Assembly (NCBI RefSeq): GCF_037975245.1
Contig: NC_092569.1
Span: 31,498,668 to 31,562,667 of the forward strand
Source of the DNA: Apostichopus japonicus
Lineage: Eukaryota > Echinodermata > Holothuroidea > Aspidochirotida > Stichopodidae
Length of the DNA stretch: 64,000 nucleotides
Direction of reading: 5' to 3'
The translations under genes were made by a program, and so were the position numbers. Shown here one piece after another: positions 1 through 13,586 of this stretch (position 1 is its first letter; the number at the start of each line of letters is the position of its first letter). Under the pieces are notes generated by a model that saw only the letters and a program-made list of their open reading frames with translations, had not been told where the DNA came from and searched no databases.

Positions 1-3000
1 ATACAGACAGAGCAAGTGAAACATGTGCATTCCGATAATCACTTTACGCGCGTTTAGCATACACGAAGACGAATTCAGCAACTTACGTATTCGTGTGCTC
101 GAAAAAAAGTAGGACGATTTTTGCCGGAGAGTTTAACATTTTATAAAGAGATGGAATATTTTATGAACATAATTCAAACTTAATATTCCTGATCGAACAT
201 TTCTTTCATGGCCAGTGGTGTGTTGCATATTTATTTTATTTATTGTTTACATTTTATATGTACGTGGCGGGAGATTCTGACAGTCCACTGCTTCAGTAAT
301 AAAGGTAGGTGAATCGATTATGCAAAACGTCCCTATCGATATACGCGACAGCAATAAGGCTGAATCCGGGATATAAACAATAAAAGAACTGCAGTTCGTG
401 TTTTACAACCTCGTTTCTGAACTTGAAGGAGAATTTTTCTTTCAAATACCAGTAATAAGATTTTGAAATTACTATACATTAATTGTTTTTTGTCTATATG
501 TAGGTGAATTCTGAATCCATTATTTGCACGTACAATATTATAGGTTCGAATATGACTTTGAGGATGTATTTCTAAGGTCAAAGGTTAAAGGTTGCTAAGG
601 TCATTGATGGCCTCAATGTGACGTCATCCCCTACAGTTACGCACGGTATATGCTATAGTAAAGTGAATGTGATATCGAGGCCTACTCCGATGCTGGCGTT
701 TTGACAGAATGACGTATCATATATGGGCATTATAACAGTCAATTGCCTTCTCTTTCTCTCTGTACATCTATCCATCGCCCCACCCCCCCACCACCACTCA
801 CCCCCCCCCTTCTATATCTCTCTATCTCCACCCTCACTCCGCTTCTCTCTTTCTTTCTCTCCCTCAACACTTTAATATTTCCCTGTTACTGTTACTATAG
901 TAAACCTATTGTATACCAAATAAGAACTTCACTGACGGTTATTATTTGCTATCCTTTTATTGATTGCCATTAATCTACGCCATTTTGTCCATTTCAAATG
1001 AACAGTTCTATCGTGGCATTATAACAGCAACGCGAATACTTAATAGTTCTGAAAGCACTTATTTTAAATAATATTTAACATTTTTTCTTGGTAGAACCAA
1101 TTATCAAAAAACCAGACAGTTTCAAATCCATTAGTCAATTAAAGTTCACAATAATTCTGCTGACAATCGAATAATATAAATGTCAGAATATTATAACACT
1201 CAGGACAAGAACACGTGTGGTTGGAATTACCTAAGCTTGTGAATAAATTTTAATTTCGTCAGTTTATATTGATACAAATCTGCTCCAACGCCATATTTTT
1301 ATTATTTAACGTAGGAGCGAAATTCACAGGTAGAATGATAGACATTATTATCATAGAGTCACAGTTAATTTGATCCTTGAAATTTTTGGTCTCATGTGTA
1401 GGATCAAAAAATTCATATCGTTTAACGAAATGTAAGAATGTTTAGACTAAAACATATATTTCTTCTAAATAAATGATTTTCCACCTGTCCCAGAAATAGG
1501 TAAAGATACCATTCCATCTTGTCCCATGTCGGTTTTAGTCAATATTAATAATACTAAGTATATTTATAGTTAAATGTTATTAAATAAAAAAAATGCCAAA
1601 TCTGAGATAAATATGGATAAATCAATTTTTTTCTGCCTTTAAATTCACAGTTTTCAAGTAAAGAAACATCGACCAGTAACGCATGGATGAGAATGACTGT
1701 GGTGAGGCCACTAGAATAAAATAGTACAACCGTTCAATGCGTTTAATCGACTCCTAAAGAAGGAAAAGAGGAAGAAATTATTTGGTGAGTAACACCTCGT
1801 GATTCTTATTATTAAGAGGACATGTGATAGGCAACCAATTGCGACATATACCTCACTGACGCATGGTCGACCTCCCATAGTAGGGCAAAATAGTTGACAA
1901 ACGACAGATTCAAAAAGGCGGTCCGACGCAATGGACATTGGCCCACAATGTTTTAACCAGTATCGGGTATATGGACCATCGTTGGGCACCCAACATGCAG
2001 CCTATACCCTGCCCTAGACTATTCAGTATAGATATAGTAAGTTTTTAGATTTTTCTCCCTTTTGTTCCAACAAGTGTTTCTCTCTGGCCGTATAGTAGAA
2101 CATTTATTGGCAACCCCTGACCTATAACCAGGGAGTTGTTCCATAACAACTCCCTGCTATAACCAAGGAAATTATTAAGATTGTCGTCGGGTTCGTTGTA
2201 TCTGAAACGGGTTTGCTAAGGTTATAACAGGAGGTTGTCCATTTGGCGTCCCTTGTCATAGTCGCTATGGTGTCTCGTGATTCTCTTGTATAAATCGCAA
2301 TACATCGTATGTCCAATTGATCGCGATGGCATTGTTGGTGTTGTAGATGTTTAAGACGTTTCCTGCTAAAATTTACACCATATAAGAAGTCATTCTTGTG
2401 AGAACTTGATTATTATTAATAAGAGTTTTACACATGGTATTGTGTTATTTTTTTAAATGGGAATAGAATAAATATACACTACTACTACTTAAAATAACCA
2501 TTCACATATTTAATTGAACCAAACAAACAAACAATTTTGAGTCAAATTAACAATGGAAAAATAATAAACTGTAAGTTAGTACTACAAATCAGAAAATGTT
2601 TCTAGAGCATTTGTGTTTGGACTTTAGTATCTAGATTATATTTGAACTTATCCCTTTCAACACTGCTTCATCACATGTCGATCACGTGTTCAATGTAATT
2701 TACTGATAACAAAGCAATCCATTATCTATCTTTCCTCTGAGAAATATAATAATACAGATGATGAGTCGTTGGGAGAACAATTGACCTTGTGTTTTAAATG
2801 CATCATTGCTCTTTCTTTTCTTATAACATGTTTTTTTTATATAATTACATTTATGACCTTAGCCTGCTTAGCTTTTGAACCCAGTTGTGTAATCACATCA
2901 TTGTGACGTAGTTGCAAACCTCTTCAACCGTATTTAATCGTGGTTGCCTCTGGTGTTTCTCGTACATGTTTAATCATTCTTTCATATCCTGCAAACCTAT

Positions 3001-3655
3001 CTCTCTCTCTCCCTCTCTCACTCCGGAAGTAGATAATATCAACTTTTGTCGAATGTCATTTTTCCTCATAATATTCAAAAAAATCTGGAAAAATACAATT
3101 AGAAAGAAATTTATTCCAAATCATTTTCCAGAATATATTTTTTTCAGACCAATACCTCAAATCAAGATAAACAATTCTAAACAGTTGAGAAAAGGGATTA
3201 TATTAAATTAAAACAGCTTCAATGACCTTGCACTAAGCAGGTGTCAAATATACACATTTCGAGGCGAAACTAGATACCATTTCCAGCCGTATCCTGCAGG
3301 CTAATTTTAAGACTATTTTTATATCACTGTAACAGGTTAGTATACGTAAAAGGTATATATATTAAATGTATACGATCTATCGATACTCTGCGCCGTTGGC
3401 AAATTCCATCAGACATCCTATTATTATGATACCACGTTTAGGCTTTTAGCAGTCGTTAAATTAGAGAGAGATTTCTTTTTCTATCTCTCTCTCTCTCTTT
3501 CATCGTACCTCCACGATGTTATACACTAATGTATTTTAGCTTTCATAAGACCTATTCGTCCTTCGGGTATTGGCTTAACTCCACTTTACATTTTGAATTT
3601 CTTCAGACTACTTTTGTTCATTTATTAAATGGATGCACTTACCAGCATGCAATAT
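1..3655. other. Gene-free stretch
   Basis: I see no coding region here. The longest open frames (under 100 codons) have no recognisable domain and no exon-like borders. The stretch contains a C/T-rich tract near 760-860, a CRE-type TGACGTCA at 619-626, a short perfect hairpin at 2129-2156, and a patch near 1850-1990 (GGTCCATATACCCGATACTG and nearby) that resembles dispersed repeat sequence. It is probably intergenic or part of a large intron. Confidence 0.6.
2129..2156. repeat. Perfect 12-bp inverted repeat with 4-nt loop
   Basis: The arms CAGGGAGTTGTT and AACAACTCCCTG are exact reverse complements around CCAT. The same CTATAAC word lies just outside both arms, so the hairpin may be the tip of a small palindromic element. 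No function is evident. Confidence 0.7.
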
Positions 3656-3708
3656 ATTTATGTATGTATATATATATTTATGTATACGAATATGTATATG
3701 TATATGTA

Positions 3709-3774
<66 letters not shown>

Positions 3775-3784
3775 TCTATATATA

Positions 3785-3852
<68 letters not shown>
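3655..3852. repeat. (TA)n microsatellite with TATG-rich left flank
   Basis: Nearly pure alternating TA with rare C or G interruptions. Open frames reading Tyr-Ile repeats across it are artefacts of the repeat. Confidence 0.95.
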
Positions 3853-3855
<3 letters not shown>

Positions 3856-6800
3856 TATACGTCTTAATACCCGCAGGCGACATAACCTTCAAATCCATTA
3901 TATAACAAGCAGGACTAATATAGTCTCAGGAAATATTTATAACTGTGGGATGCGACTTGGTCAAGTTTAAATCACGACACGACCATCAATCTGTGTTGAA
4001 ACGTTTCCTCTGGATAAATGTTAATTTGAAATATCAAAATGTTTCCTTGAAGGTAACTTTCACAGTCATTTATCAACTTGCTTGTTGAAGCAAAACGCAG
4101 GCTTGTCAATTCGTCAATTTGACAGCCGCCCATTCACATAATTGTGTTGATGCTAGTTCGGTATGCGTCATGTCATGTTTGAGATGTATGTAATACATAG
4201 AGAGTAGGGAAGTGCAAGCGGTTTTTGTGCGATAAATGTGAAGATTACACACGTGTCTTCGCCTTAAATTACTTTCAGGTATATGCGTTTAATAATGAAG
4301 TAGGCACAATCGTTATCCATGTCGTCGGCAGCCGCCATATTGGTGTGTCTTTAAAATGTTAATACCCACGTGTGTTGTTTTGTCGTAGGCCCTCTATATA
4401 ATTGGGATATGTACAAGTTAAATTATGCTTGGGAATGTTATACATACATGCCAGTAACTGCATATGATTTGTTAATACTAAAATTAAGCACAGAAGAATG
4501 GTAGGAAGGTTTTTGTGAAGGATGAGGAGAGGAGAGGAGGGTGGGATGTGGGAGTAGGACATGGGTAGAAGAAGTGGGCTAAACCTTCCAATATTGATAC
4601 GTATATTGACTCAATATTCAGGCAGGTCTAGCTATGACATCAGTTGAATGGTGGCATGGTGACTGTTTCTTATTGTAAAGGTAAAGTGAAATCATGTAAA
4701 GTACCAGGGGGCTGACAGTAGCAGTACCCTAGTTGTACTAGTCTTATCCGTATAACCAATTCGATGACGCTGGTAGAGGGAGGGGGCGGGGCGGGGGTGA
4801 TCAACCCTACAGAGGGCGGCAAAAAATATTTGAGAGACGGACCAAATCGAAAGATGTTCAGTGACTCTGCTCCTATGAAGTTGGTTTGAATACAGTTTTT
4901 CTTGCATTCCATGTCTTTTAGTCTTACTCAGTGGACTCATACCCCACCCCCCCCCCCCCCAACACATACACACCCAAGCCCAGGGCCGCACCCTCCTTAT
5001 AGCATTTTTGATATCCCCCTCTGACCCACCCATAAAGGTTAATGTTCCTATCTAAATCAGACAGGGAAATTGTTTAATTTCCATTCCCCTATCGATTTTC
5101 GATGAATGTAAAACTCAAACATCGGACAACAAAACCAAACCTGAATAACTGATTTCATGAAATAGATTAATGGTGAGGGTGTGCCTACAAGTTTGGGTTT
5201 TTTTCAAGAGTCACTGAGAATTGTCATCACAAGTAAATTGTATTAAACCTTTTCCTGATGGGAAAACATAGTACGATTTGATTATTTCTTTCAGAAAACG
5301 TAACATTTTCTTGAATAAAGTTCGCCGCGATTATACATTAAATTATAACAGCCGTAATGATAAGCCATATGGATTGCTGTATTCATTGGTTGTAATCATC
5401 ATGTATTCATGCAATCATGTAATCATGTAATTGTGTAATCATGTAATCACTGTAATCATTGTTTGGATGTGATCACACGGGTTTTTGGTGACTTCAGAAA
5501 GGTGTATTCAAATAGGAATGTATTACAAATCTCTTCATAGATAAGGATTTATCTTGGAACCTTAAACCTTAAACCCCAAACCACATTGTCCATCGCATGT
5601 TTTTATCGATTTATTGATTTTCTTATTTACTTTCTTAATTCTTTACATGTTGTATTAAACTTGAATCTTTGTTGAAAATATTTACAGAATTTCAAATCTT
5701 TTCGCTAGTGTTTAGAGTAATCTGTCACGGTTCTTATTTGTATTTCAAAAGCGTCAGATTTATCTACGCCCACCAAATATTTTTTTTTTTTTGTCGGGTG
5801 TAAGAAAAATAAATGGATAAGGCAAAACGAAACCTGAGATTCCTTCACGAGAATTCAAAACGAACGATTGTTTCCTGTTTCGCCAACAGCGTTGCCATGG
5901 TAATATATTAAAGCAATTGTATGATTTCAGTGTCGTCATAACTGTAAGGGTTTATTTTCTGTCATTTTTTGAAATCAAATGAATTGGCAAAAGCTTTTTG
6001 TGATGAAAATGATATACGAAGAGACAAATTCAATTATTTGAGATGTCTTCACTTTTTTTCCAGTCTTTGATTTATTCAACAATTTTTTGTTTGTTTGAAA
6101 TAAGAATTTTTTGGGCAAGTACAACACGGAATAGTAATATATGGAATGGCTAATAATTTTTGTTTTATTTCCTCAAGAAAGCTTTCCCGCCATTTATCGC
6201 CTGCTAAGAGAATATGTATTTTTTCGGCTATAACGCCATTTCTCTCGTAAAGAATAATATACAAAATTACATGTCATAGTTTCCACAGCGCTATGTCAGC
6301 GAATAATAAGTGGAAATATTACTTGAAACAAAACGATTTATTATCACGTATACACAGTCTGTCAACTAACTATTTTTGGTAATTTGTATTTACGTAAATT
6401 CATAAAAATATTTACATTTTTTTACAGAAAGCCCACGTGACTTCATTTTAACGTTTGTCAGTTTAACTGTCTATCTTTTCTAACTCTCGGTTGTCTGTAT
6501 TGGTTTGTCGTCAGCATGAAAAATAAACTAATTCCTTAAGATGAATCAGTTTGTCTGTCTGTCTGTCCGTATTACGGTCGTATATTGTTTTTGTCTCTAT
6601 GTTTGCCATCTCGAATCGAAAATGTTTTCAAAAATCTTTTGGAAGTTTCTTTAACATTTCAAAGTGTATTATTTGTCAAAAGTATGTCCTTCATGTTGCG
6701 TTTTATTACTAGACAAGTGAAAACACGTATTGCCAACAATATAAAATAACACGTTTGTTACATACTGTTCCAGTACAGTATGGACGATACATATCTGGTT

Positions 6801-8169
6801 TAACAGTTCTTTATAATATGATTAATGTTAATAATAGTATATTAGCAATCCATAAACAGAAAAATATATATAAGCTCCAGATATGCCGAAACTATTCCCT
6901 ACTTTTGAGCTATTAATTTTTGAGCTTATTTATTTTATTTTATTTTTTTAATTATTATTGTTGTTATTATATTTTTTTATGGCGGCGGTTGGGGTGGGAG
7001 GGGGGGGGGAGTCTTACACACTCTCATAGCGTGAATTTTAACTGTCTAGAAATAACTGAGAGTGTCACTCATCAGAGTGTGTTGTGTTGCCCCTAAATGT
7101 GTAGACTGCAATGTGTATTTCTCATCCAAGGCAATGCTGGGATATTTTTGTTTGTTTTCTGGAGCATTCGTAAAAGAATATTTAGTGCAATGAGTTCTCT
7201 GTTCGCGTTGACACTCTACAATACGGTAAACAAATCACAGAAGGCCTATATCTTTTGCGTACAATATATATACAATATATATGCAATATATATACAATAT
7301 ATATATATATAATATATATACATTATTTGCCAATATCTTTTGCGTACAATATAATTATCTCAATGCGATTCACATGTCTCCATTCAATAAATGCAATCCA
7401 ATCTACCTTAATCCTACAGAACAATTGGTCAAATATTAGCACCACGCCTTAAATAATTCACATCCGGGTTATTTCTTCGCCTTAACAATTTGAACAATTT
7501 TGAAGGCTTACAATTATAATTGTGATGTAAGAACATCCGTCCTAATCTCAGTTTGGTCATCATTTTGTTTAACGTCAGCAAGTCCAGGAATGTGTGTAGG
7601 TTTAAGTAGGTAGGAGTGCATTGTTAAATGTAGAGACATGTAAGCATCGTGACGTCGTTCCTCACTGCTCACACCTGTCACGTGGTGGGATTAACGTTGA
7701 GGATTATAAGGTATGGAGGGGGTGTTCATTTATATTTGTAAACACAGCCAACTATTTAAATTTGTTACTATCAGTAGATGAATACTCTCTGTTACTCATT
7801 TTTCGAAGTTGTTTTGATTTCTCCGTATAGCACACGACCTACTCGCATCTGGCGTGTGATATCTATACGATATAGTGTGTAATGCGTACTGTGAGATTGT
7901 TATCTATACCCCGCCGTTAGAAATAAACGTAATATGTAAGTTAAGCATCCGCAAATATTAATTTCTAAATCTCACGAAATATTGTCATGCATTTCTCCAA
8001 TCGATTTGTGATAGAGAAAAGGAAAAGCATAACCAAAGGGCGAATGAACAGACCAATCATGCATGAAGGAGTCATGACGTGTTTAGCAGGCCTGTATTCA
8101 TTAACCGTGGATATTGTGCACGCTTCCGTAGATACTGTAGGATAAACAGACAGCCAGTTGGAACTATTT
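3853..8169. other. Gene-free stretch
   Basis: No supported gene. Visible features are homopolymer G/C runs (4949-4962, 6998-7009), a small cluster of ATCATGTAAT-like repeats at 5400-5460, and an AT dinucleotide tract at 7258-7322. All open frames are short and low in complexity. Confidence 0.55.
7258..7322. repeat. ATATACAATA-type AT-rich tandem repeat
   Basis: A short run of ACAATATAT-like units. The word ATCTTTTGCGTACAATATA occurs at both edges (about 7250 and 7337), so the AT block sits inside a small direct duplication. Confidence 0.75.
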
Positions 8170-8756
8170 TCCAACGCTAATACCACTCTATACTGTCCTT
8201 TCCTATCATGCTTCAAAGCACTCGTACTGACAGTATAAACAGTTCCTAACATTTATCTGATTCTAATGCTAATACCACTCTATACTGTCCCTTTCTATCA
8301 TGCTTCAAAGCACTCGTACTGACAGTATAAACAGTTCCTAACATAAAGCTGATTCTAATGCTAATACCAGTCTATACTGTTCTTTCCTATCATGCTTCAA
8401 AGCACTCGTACTGGCAAGCATAAATAGTTCCTAACATTTATCTGATTCTAATGCTAATACCACTCTATACTGTCCCTTTCTATCATGCTTCAAAGCACTC
8501 GTACTGACAGTATAAACAGTTCCTAACATAAAGCTGATTCTAATGCTAATACCAGTCTATACTGTCCTTTCCTATCATGCTTCAAAGCACTCGTACTGAC
8601 AGAATAAATAGTTCCTAACAATATAGCTGATTCTTTTGCTAATACCAGTCTATACTGTACTCTCAGTCCATGCTTCAAAGCACTCGTACTGACAAGTATA
8701 AACAGTTCCTAATATTTACCTGATTCTAATAGTACCAGTCTATACTGTCCGCCCCA
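8170..8756. repeat. 92-bp tandem repeat, about 6.3 copies
   Basis: The word CTAATACCA(C/G)TCTATACTGT recurs with starts at roughly 8181, 8273, 8365, 8458, 8550, 8643 and 8733, giving periods of 90-93 bp. Each unit also contains CATGCTTCAAAGCACTCGTACTG and CAGTTCCTAACA-like words. Some units share variants in alternation (ATTTATCTGA versus ATAAAGCTGA), which suggests that growth was partly by two-unit blocks. The array is contiguous with no unique spacers. It is a satellite-type repeat and codes for nothing. Confidence 0.9.
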
Positions 8757-11682
8757 CCCCCTTCGGCTCAGGTAGTGTTTCTTGTTTGTTGTGGAAACCG
8801 CGAAACAAGTCGTGGATGCAACAAAAACGTAGTGGATGCAACTTCATTTTTAATTAGCGAGCTACTGATTTTGTAATTTCTGATTTGTTTTCCCGATATG
8901 TCTTTCCGCGTTCAAAGTATTGGTTTAATGCTTACATTTATGAACAGCCTGTCTCACGTGATATTGAAATTATTTAATATGAAGTATAATGTAAAATTGA
9001 AGTTTAAGTCGACATAATGACAAATGTATTAAAGTTTGTACTTTATACCAAACATAAACTTACTTGTAGCTGGAAAGTAATGCAAACTAACAGGATTAAA
9101 TTTTCTATTTTTTTTTTTTATGATGTACAGTTCTTATATTCAATCACCAGTTCTAGGCAAAAACTTTCAGTTACTTTGAATATAATATATTAATAATATA
9201 TTAATATAATATTTAGGCAAACTTCTTTAGGGTTTCAATAGCCACACAACAGTTGTTATTTATTCAGTGAAATCAATAACACAAAGAACAACTTTGTTGT
9301 AGGACAGCAGTGCCACAAAATAATAAATTATTATAATTATTAAAAATTAAAAATTATTATTATAATTATAATTATTAAGAATTATATATATGCAAATAAC
9401 AACAATGACACATGCCTGATAAAAAAAATTAATGCTATATAACAACAACATCGCATAAAACAATATCACAGAATTGCAATATCACATAACAACTATGAAA
9501 CGATCTTATGGACCATGGTAGCACATAACATACAATACACACAATAGTCGGTATACGCACAGAGCCACAGTAGCCTCGACAGAGTCTACAAAGAAAACGG
9601 TATGATCCCTTGTTGAAATATCATTATCTATTTTTGATTTTTGTTTTGTAATACAGTCTTGACACACGTGTTATGTAAACGTGGTACGATTGTACAATGA
9701 AGGGTGCTATTGCAGCATAGAGTCGAACTGCTCAACAGTTTTGATTTCATCTGCTCGCGGCCAAGATGATATAATCAATAATTACTTGATTTTGTAACAC
9801 ACGTTTGCTCAATATTAGTATATCGACTAATTAACAGAAGAAAAGCCCGAATCCCATCAGTCGTGAAAATGACAATGTCATGGTAACAAGAGTCTCACAG
9901 ACAGACACGAGTTAGCACAGACAGACACGAACCATCGACATGTAACGATATCTGTCTGGTTAGTTTTGTCGAGCAATTCATTAAACATTGACTATCGTCT
10001 GAACAAAAATACAAAATGGACGCTAAGAGATTGTACGCCTAATATCCTCGCTGAAACTATATACTTAATTACAGGCCGACGAATTTTACTCTATCACCAG
10101 AGATTTATTATGTAAAGTTATGAAATTTCAACACAACGTATACGATCGTGTAATCCTTTCAATGGATTGAGGTATCTACACATTATGGTTTAATTTCGAT
10201 GATAAATACTTTTTTATTTTACTTTGTGAACATTCATGAACAAACTTTAACCTATTAGTAAATGAAAGCAAGTTATTTTGTACGTTCAATTATCATTTCA
10301 ATCAACATTAAAGCATTATTTTAGTAAATGTGACTTGGAGTCAAACAGGATCATAACCATGTGGATGAGGGAGTCAGGGAGGGGGAGGGGGAAGGGTATG
10401 GAAGGTTTAAATTGGGAAACGAGCCGAATAGAGTTTCTGAGTAATGACGGGAGAAAACTGCTTATTATATTATGATTGGCTTAATTGTGGTTTCGACCTA
10501 AAGTTGCAGACAAAATTTCCAGCAATTTTGATAAAAACGATCAATTTCAGCCCAGGTAATTTCCCTTTAAGAAGCTCCCGTTAATCTCGCTTCTATTTTT
10601 AATCTGTATGTCACAGCGTGTGTGATGTAGTCCGCTAGAATATATTAACCAAGTGGCAGAAAATGAAAAAATAAGGAGATATTATTCGACGCATTTCAAT
10701 TGAATTTACATTGATTATTATCACAAAATACCAATTTGAGGAAATCGAGGATGCGTTGAATGACGCAAACTGACAACGCCGCTCCAGCAAACCTTTATGT
10801 TTCTTTCACGATATCGCTTCAAGGGGTCCCTGGAAATCAAATTAACATAAAACATTTTCTACTTCTTTTTTCGGGGGGGGGGGGTGGTGCATGGGTGGCG
10901 GTGGTGAATTTTGAAGCATGATCTGCCATATCGTCACTAGACTCGTGACAAAGAACATAGTGTTCTATAGTTATGTAGACTGGTATCTATCTAAGGCCAT
11001 TCAGGGTACGTTATGTTGAGAAGGAGGTGGGATATGGAGTAAAGAGCTTATCCCGGGGGAGGGAGGACGGGGGTATGGGAGGGAAGGATGGAGTGTGGAA
11101 GATGAGGATGGCGAATGGGAAGTTAATGAAGAAAACTCTGAATTAACAGAGCAGCTGTATTTTACATGTTACCGCAATTATTTTGTACCACGTGATGTTA
11201 AAGGGCAAGAAAAGGTATGTAAGTACAGTCAGTCACGTAAGTCCATCTGAGAGATAAAACTAGACAACACACGTCACTGATTTACAATTTGAGGGACACA
11301 AATGTTTCTTGGCTGAATTAAACCTGCTAGAATGGTGTATACGGAATTGAGAGGAAGTGGACCCTTGCAGTCGTTCAAAGGGGGGGGGGGGGTGGAAGGG
11401 GTGCTGAAATGTTACCAACTTTTTGGAAGATTTGAGTTCATTTATGTAGAATGGACACTGGCAAGTATCGTCGTTCGTAAATAACCAAACCGGCCTAAGT
11501 TCGGGGAAATCGTCGAGGCTACATAGAAGCAACGAAACGATTGTAACCGCACAATAAAGCTTTAGTTGCTATGGAATTATATATTGTGAATATTAATGAC
11601 TTGTGAAAAAGTTACACAACGTTACTTAGCGGGCAACGCACAGTAGATCTTACGACATATTAGTAAGCACATCATATTGTCT
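8757..11682. other. Gene-free stretch
   Basis: No coding region recognised. AT-rich tracts occur at 9180-9215 and 9320-9390, and there is a G-run at 10876-10884. The open frames present have no domain signal. Confidence 0.55.
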
Positions 11683-11873
11683 AAAAAGGTTGGGCAATTA
11701 TTTTGCACACCACTGGGTACTTATGTATCCAACCAAAGTTAGGTAAAGATTTTCCCCAAAGAAGTAAAATTACCCCAGTTTATTTATGTTTCGAAAGTTT
11801 ACTTTATATTGGGCAAAACTTTTTGAATACACAAGTACCCAGTGTTGTGTAAAATATTTGCCAAACTTTTTTT
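11683..11873. mobile_element. MITE-like element with about 50-bp terminal inverted repeats
   Basis: The left arm at 11683-11735 (AAAAAGGTTGGGCAATTATT, then CACTGGGTACTTATGTAT) is matched in reverse complement by the right arm at 11821-11873 (ATACACAAGTACCCAGTG, then TTTGCCAAACTTTTTTTG). The unpaired centre is about 85 bp. No open frame lies within. Short length, long imperfect inverted repeats and no coding capacity fit a miniature inverted-repeat transposable element. The superfamily is not determinable because a target duplication is not clear. Confidence 0.7.
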
Positions 11874-12740
11874 GAGAGTGTATACTGATCTCTGTATTTC
11901 TTAACAACTTTCTTAAAATATTCTTAAACTTTCATAAATAATTTGAATCAAATATGGAAGATGTCAATCATATTTAACCTTATACGATGCACTTTACAAG
12001 CCTTCCCCATGTGAAAATACTAGCAAATTTACCCCGTATTGTTTGTTTGGTAAATATTTTCCTTCCCGTCATGGAAAACCCAGCGTGTAATTGGCGACAT
12101 ACTTTTTTTCAAAAGCAAATTGTTTACACCTTACACTCAATACTGGAAGGACAAAAGTTCGTTTTCAATTTAGGCCTTTTTTTACCTTTCTTTAAGAGTT
12201 TTTCCTCGCTGTTGTCACTCACATTTTTTTGCAAGTTTAAGAATATAGTCTTAAGCATTCCACTGTGGTGCACGAATTGGCAACTAACCATTAATTTTCT
12301 CACCGGTGGGAAATTAGAACAGCCATCTCGTCAGAAAGTTCTGTCAAATCACGGTCTATTTATAGTGAGAAACATTAATTTCCTTCTTTCATTCGCTGCT
12401 ACAGCAATTGAATGTCTTCCTCCACAGTCGAAGACGTATCTATGTTAACAGTAGGACTATAGTGTGAGCCTTATAACACCTTCCAGACAATACTGAATGA
12501 GTAATTATAATTGGTCTGTGCCCCCTTAGGTATACTTTAATTGTACGCACGGACCTCAATGGGTTTCAACTGAATTGCTGGCATTTTGAAGAGACAGAGA
12601 AGAGGGGAAAATACACACGCATATATTTTAAATCACAGGTTGTGAAGAAAGTCAAGAAAAAGATAAAACCTAAGTATATACTCGAAACTGATGAGTTACG
12701 TCTTCAAGTACATCGACTGTATATTCAAACTAGGAAGAAA
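11874..12740. other. Gene-free stretch
   Basis: A 153-codon open frame at 11987-12448 has no recognisable domain, an ordinary A+T-rich composition and no exon-like border, so I do not call it a gene. Otherwise there is only unique-looking non-coding sequence. Confidence 0.5.
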
Positions 12741-13586
12741 GGATGGATGGATGGATGGATGGATGGATGGATGGATGGATGGATGGATGGATGGATGGAT
12801 GGATGGATGGATGGATGGATGGATGGATGGATGGATGGATGGATGGATGGATGGATGGATGGATGGATGGATGGATGGATGGATGGATGGATGGATGGAT
12901 GGATGGATGGATGGATGGATGGATGGATGGATGGATGGATGGATGGATGGATGGATGGATGGATGGATGGATGGATGGATGGATGGATGGATGGATGGAT
13001 GGATGGATGGATGGATGGATGGATGGATGGATGGATGGATGGATGGATGGATGGATGGATGGATGGATGGATGGATGGATGGATGGATGGATGGATGGAT
13101 GGATGGATGGATGGATGGATGGATGGATGGATGGATGGATGGATGGATGGATGGATGGATGGATGGATGGATGGATGGATGGATGGATGGATGGATGGAT
13201 GGATGGATGGATGGATGGATGGATGGATGGATGGATGGATGGATGGATGGATGGATGGATGGATGGATGGATGGATGGATGGATGGATGGATGGATGGAT
13301 GGATGGATGGATGGATGGATGGATGGATGGATGGATGGATGGATGGATGGATGGATGGATGGATGGATGGATGGATGGATGGATGGATGGATGGATGGAT
13401 GGATGGATGGATGGATGGATGGATGGATGGATGGATGGATGGATGGATGGATGGATGGATGGATGGATGGATGGATGGATGGATGGATGGATGGATGGAT
13501 GGATGGATGGATGGATGGATGGATGGATGGATGGATGGATGGATGGATGGATGGATGGATGGATGGATGGATGGATGGATGGATGG
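12741..13586. repeat. (GGAT)n microsatellite, 846 bp, uninterrupted
   Basis: About 211 consecutive GGAT units with no visible substitution or indel. All long open frames across it (Trp-Met-Asp-Gly repeats on the plus strand, Ile-His-Pro-Ser on the minus strand) are consequences of a 4-bp period with no stop codon in any frame. They should not be annotated as genes. Confidence 0.98.

Noticed and set aside
3529-3970. Tyr-Ile repeat frames of 90-113 codons
   Set aside because: Translation of a (TA)n microsatellite.
8170-8756. CRISPR-like array of regularly spaced repeats
   Set aside because: The repeat units are contiguous with no unique spacers, and the window is eukaryotic.
11987-12448. 153-codon open frame as a possible gene
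   Set aside because: No domain, no splice borders, A+T-rich composition like the flanks; a stop-free run of this length is expected occasionally in 64 kb.
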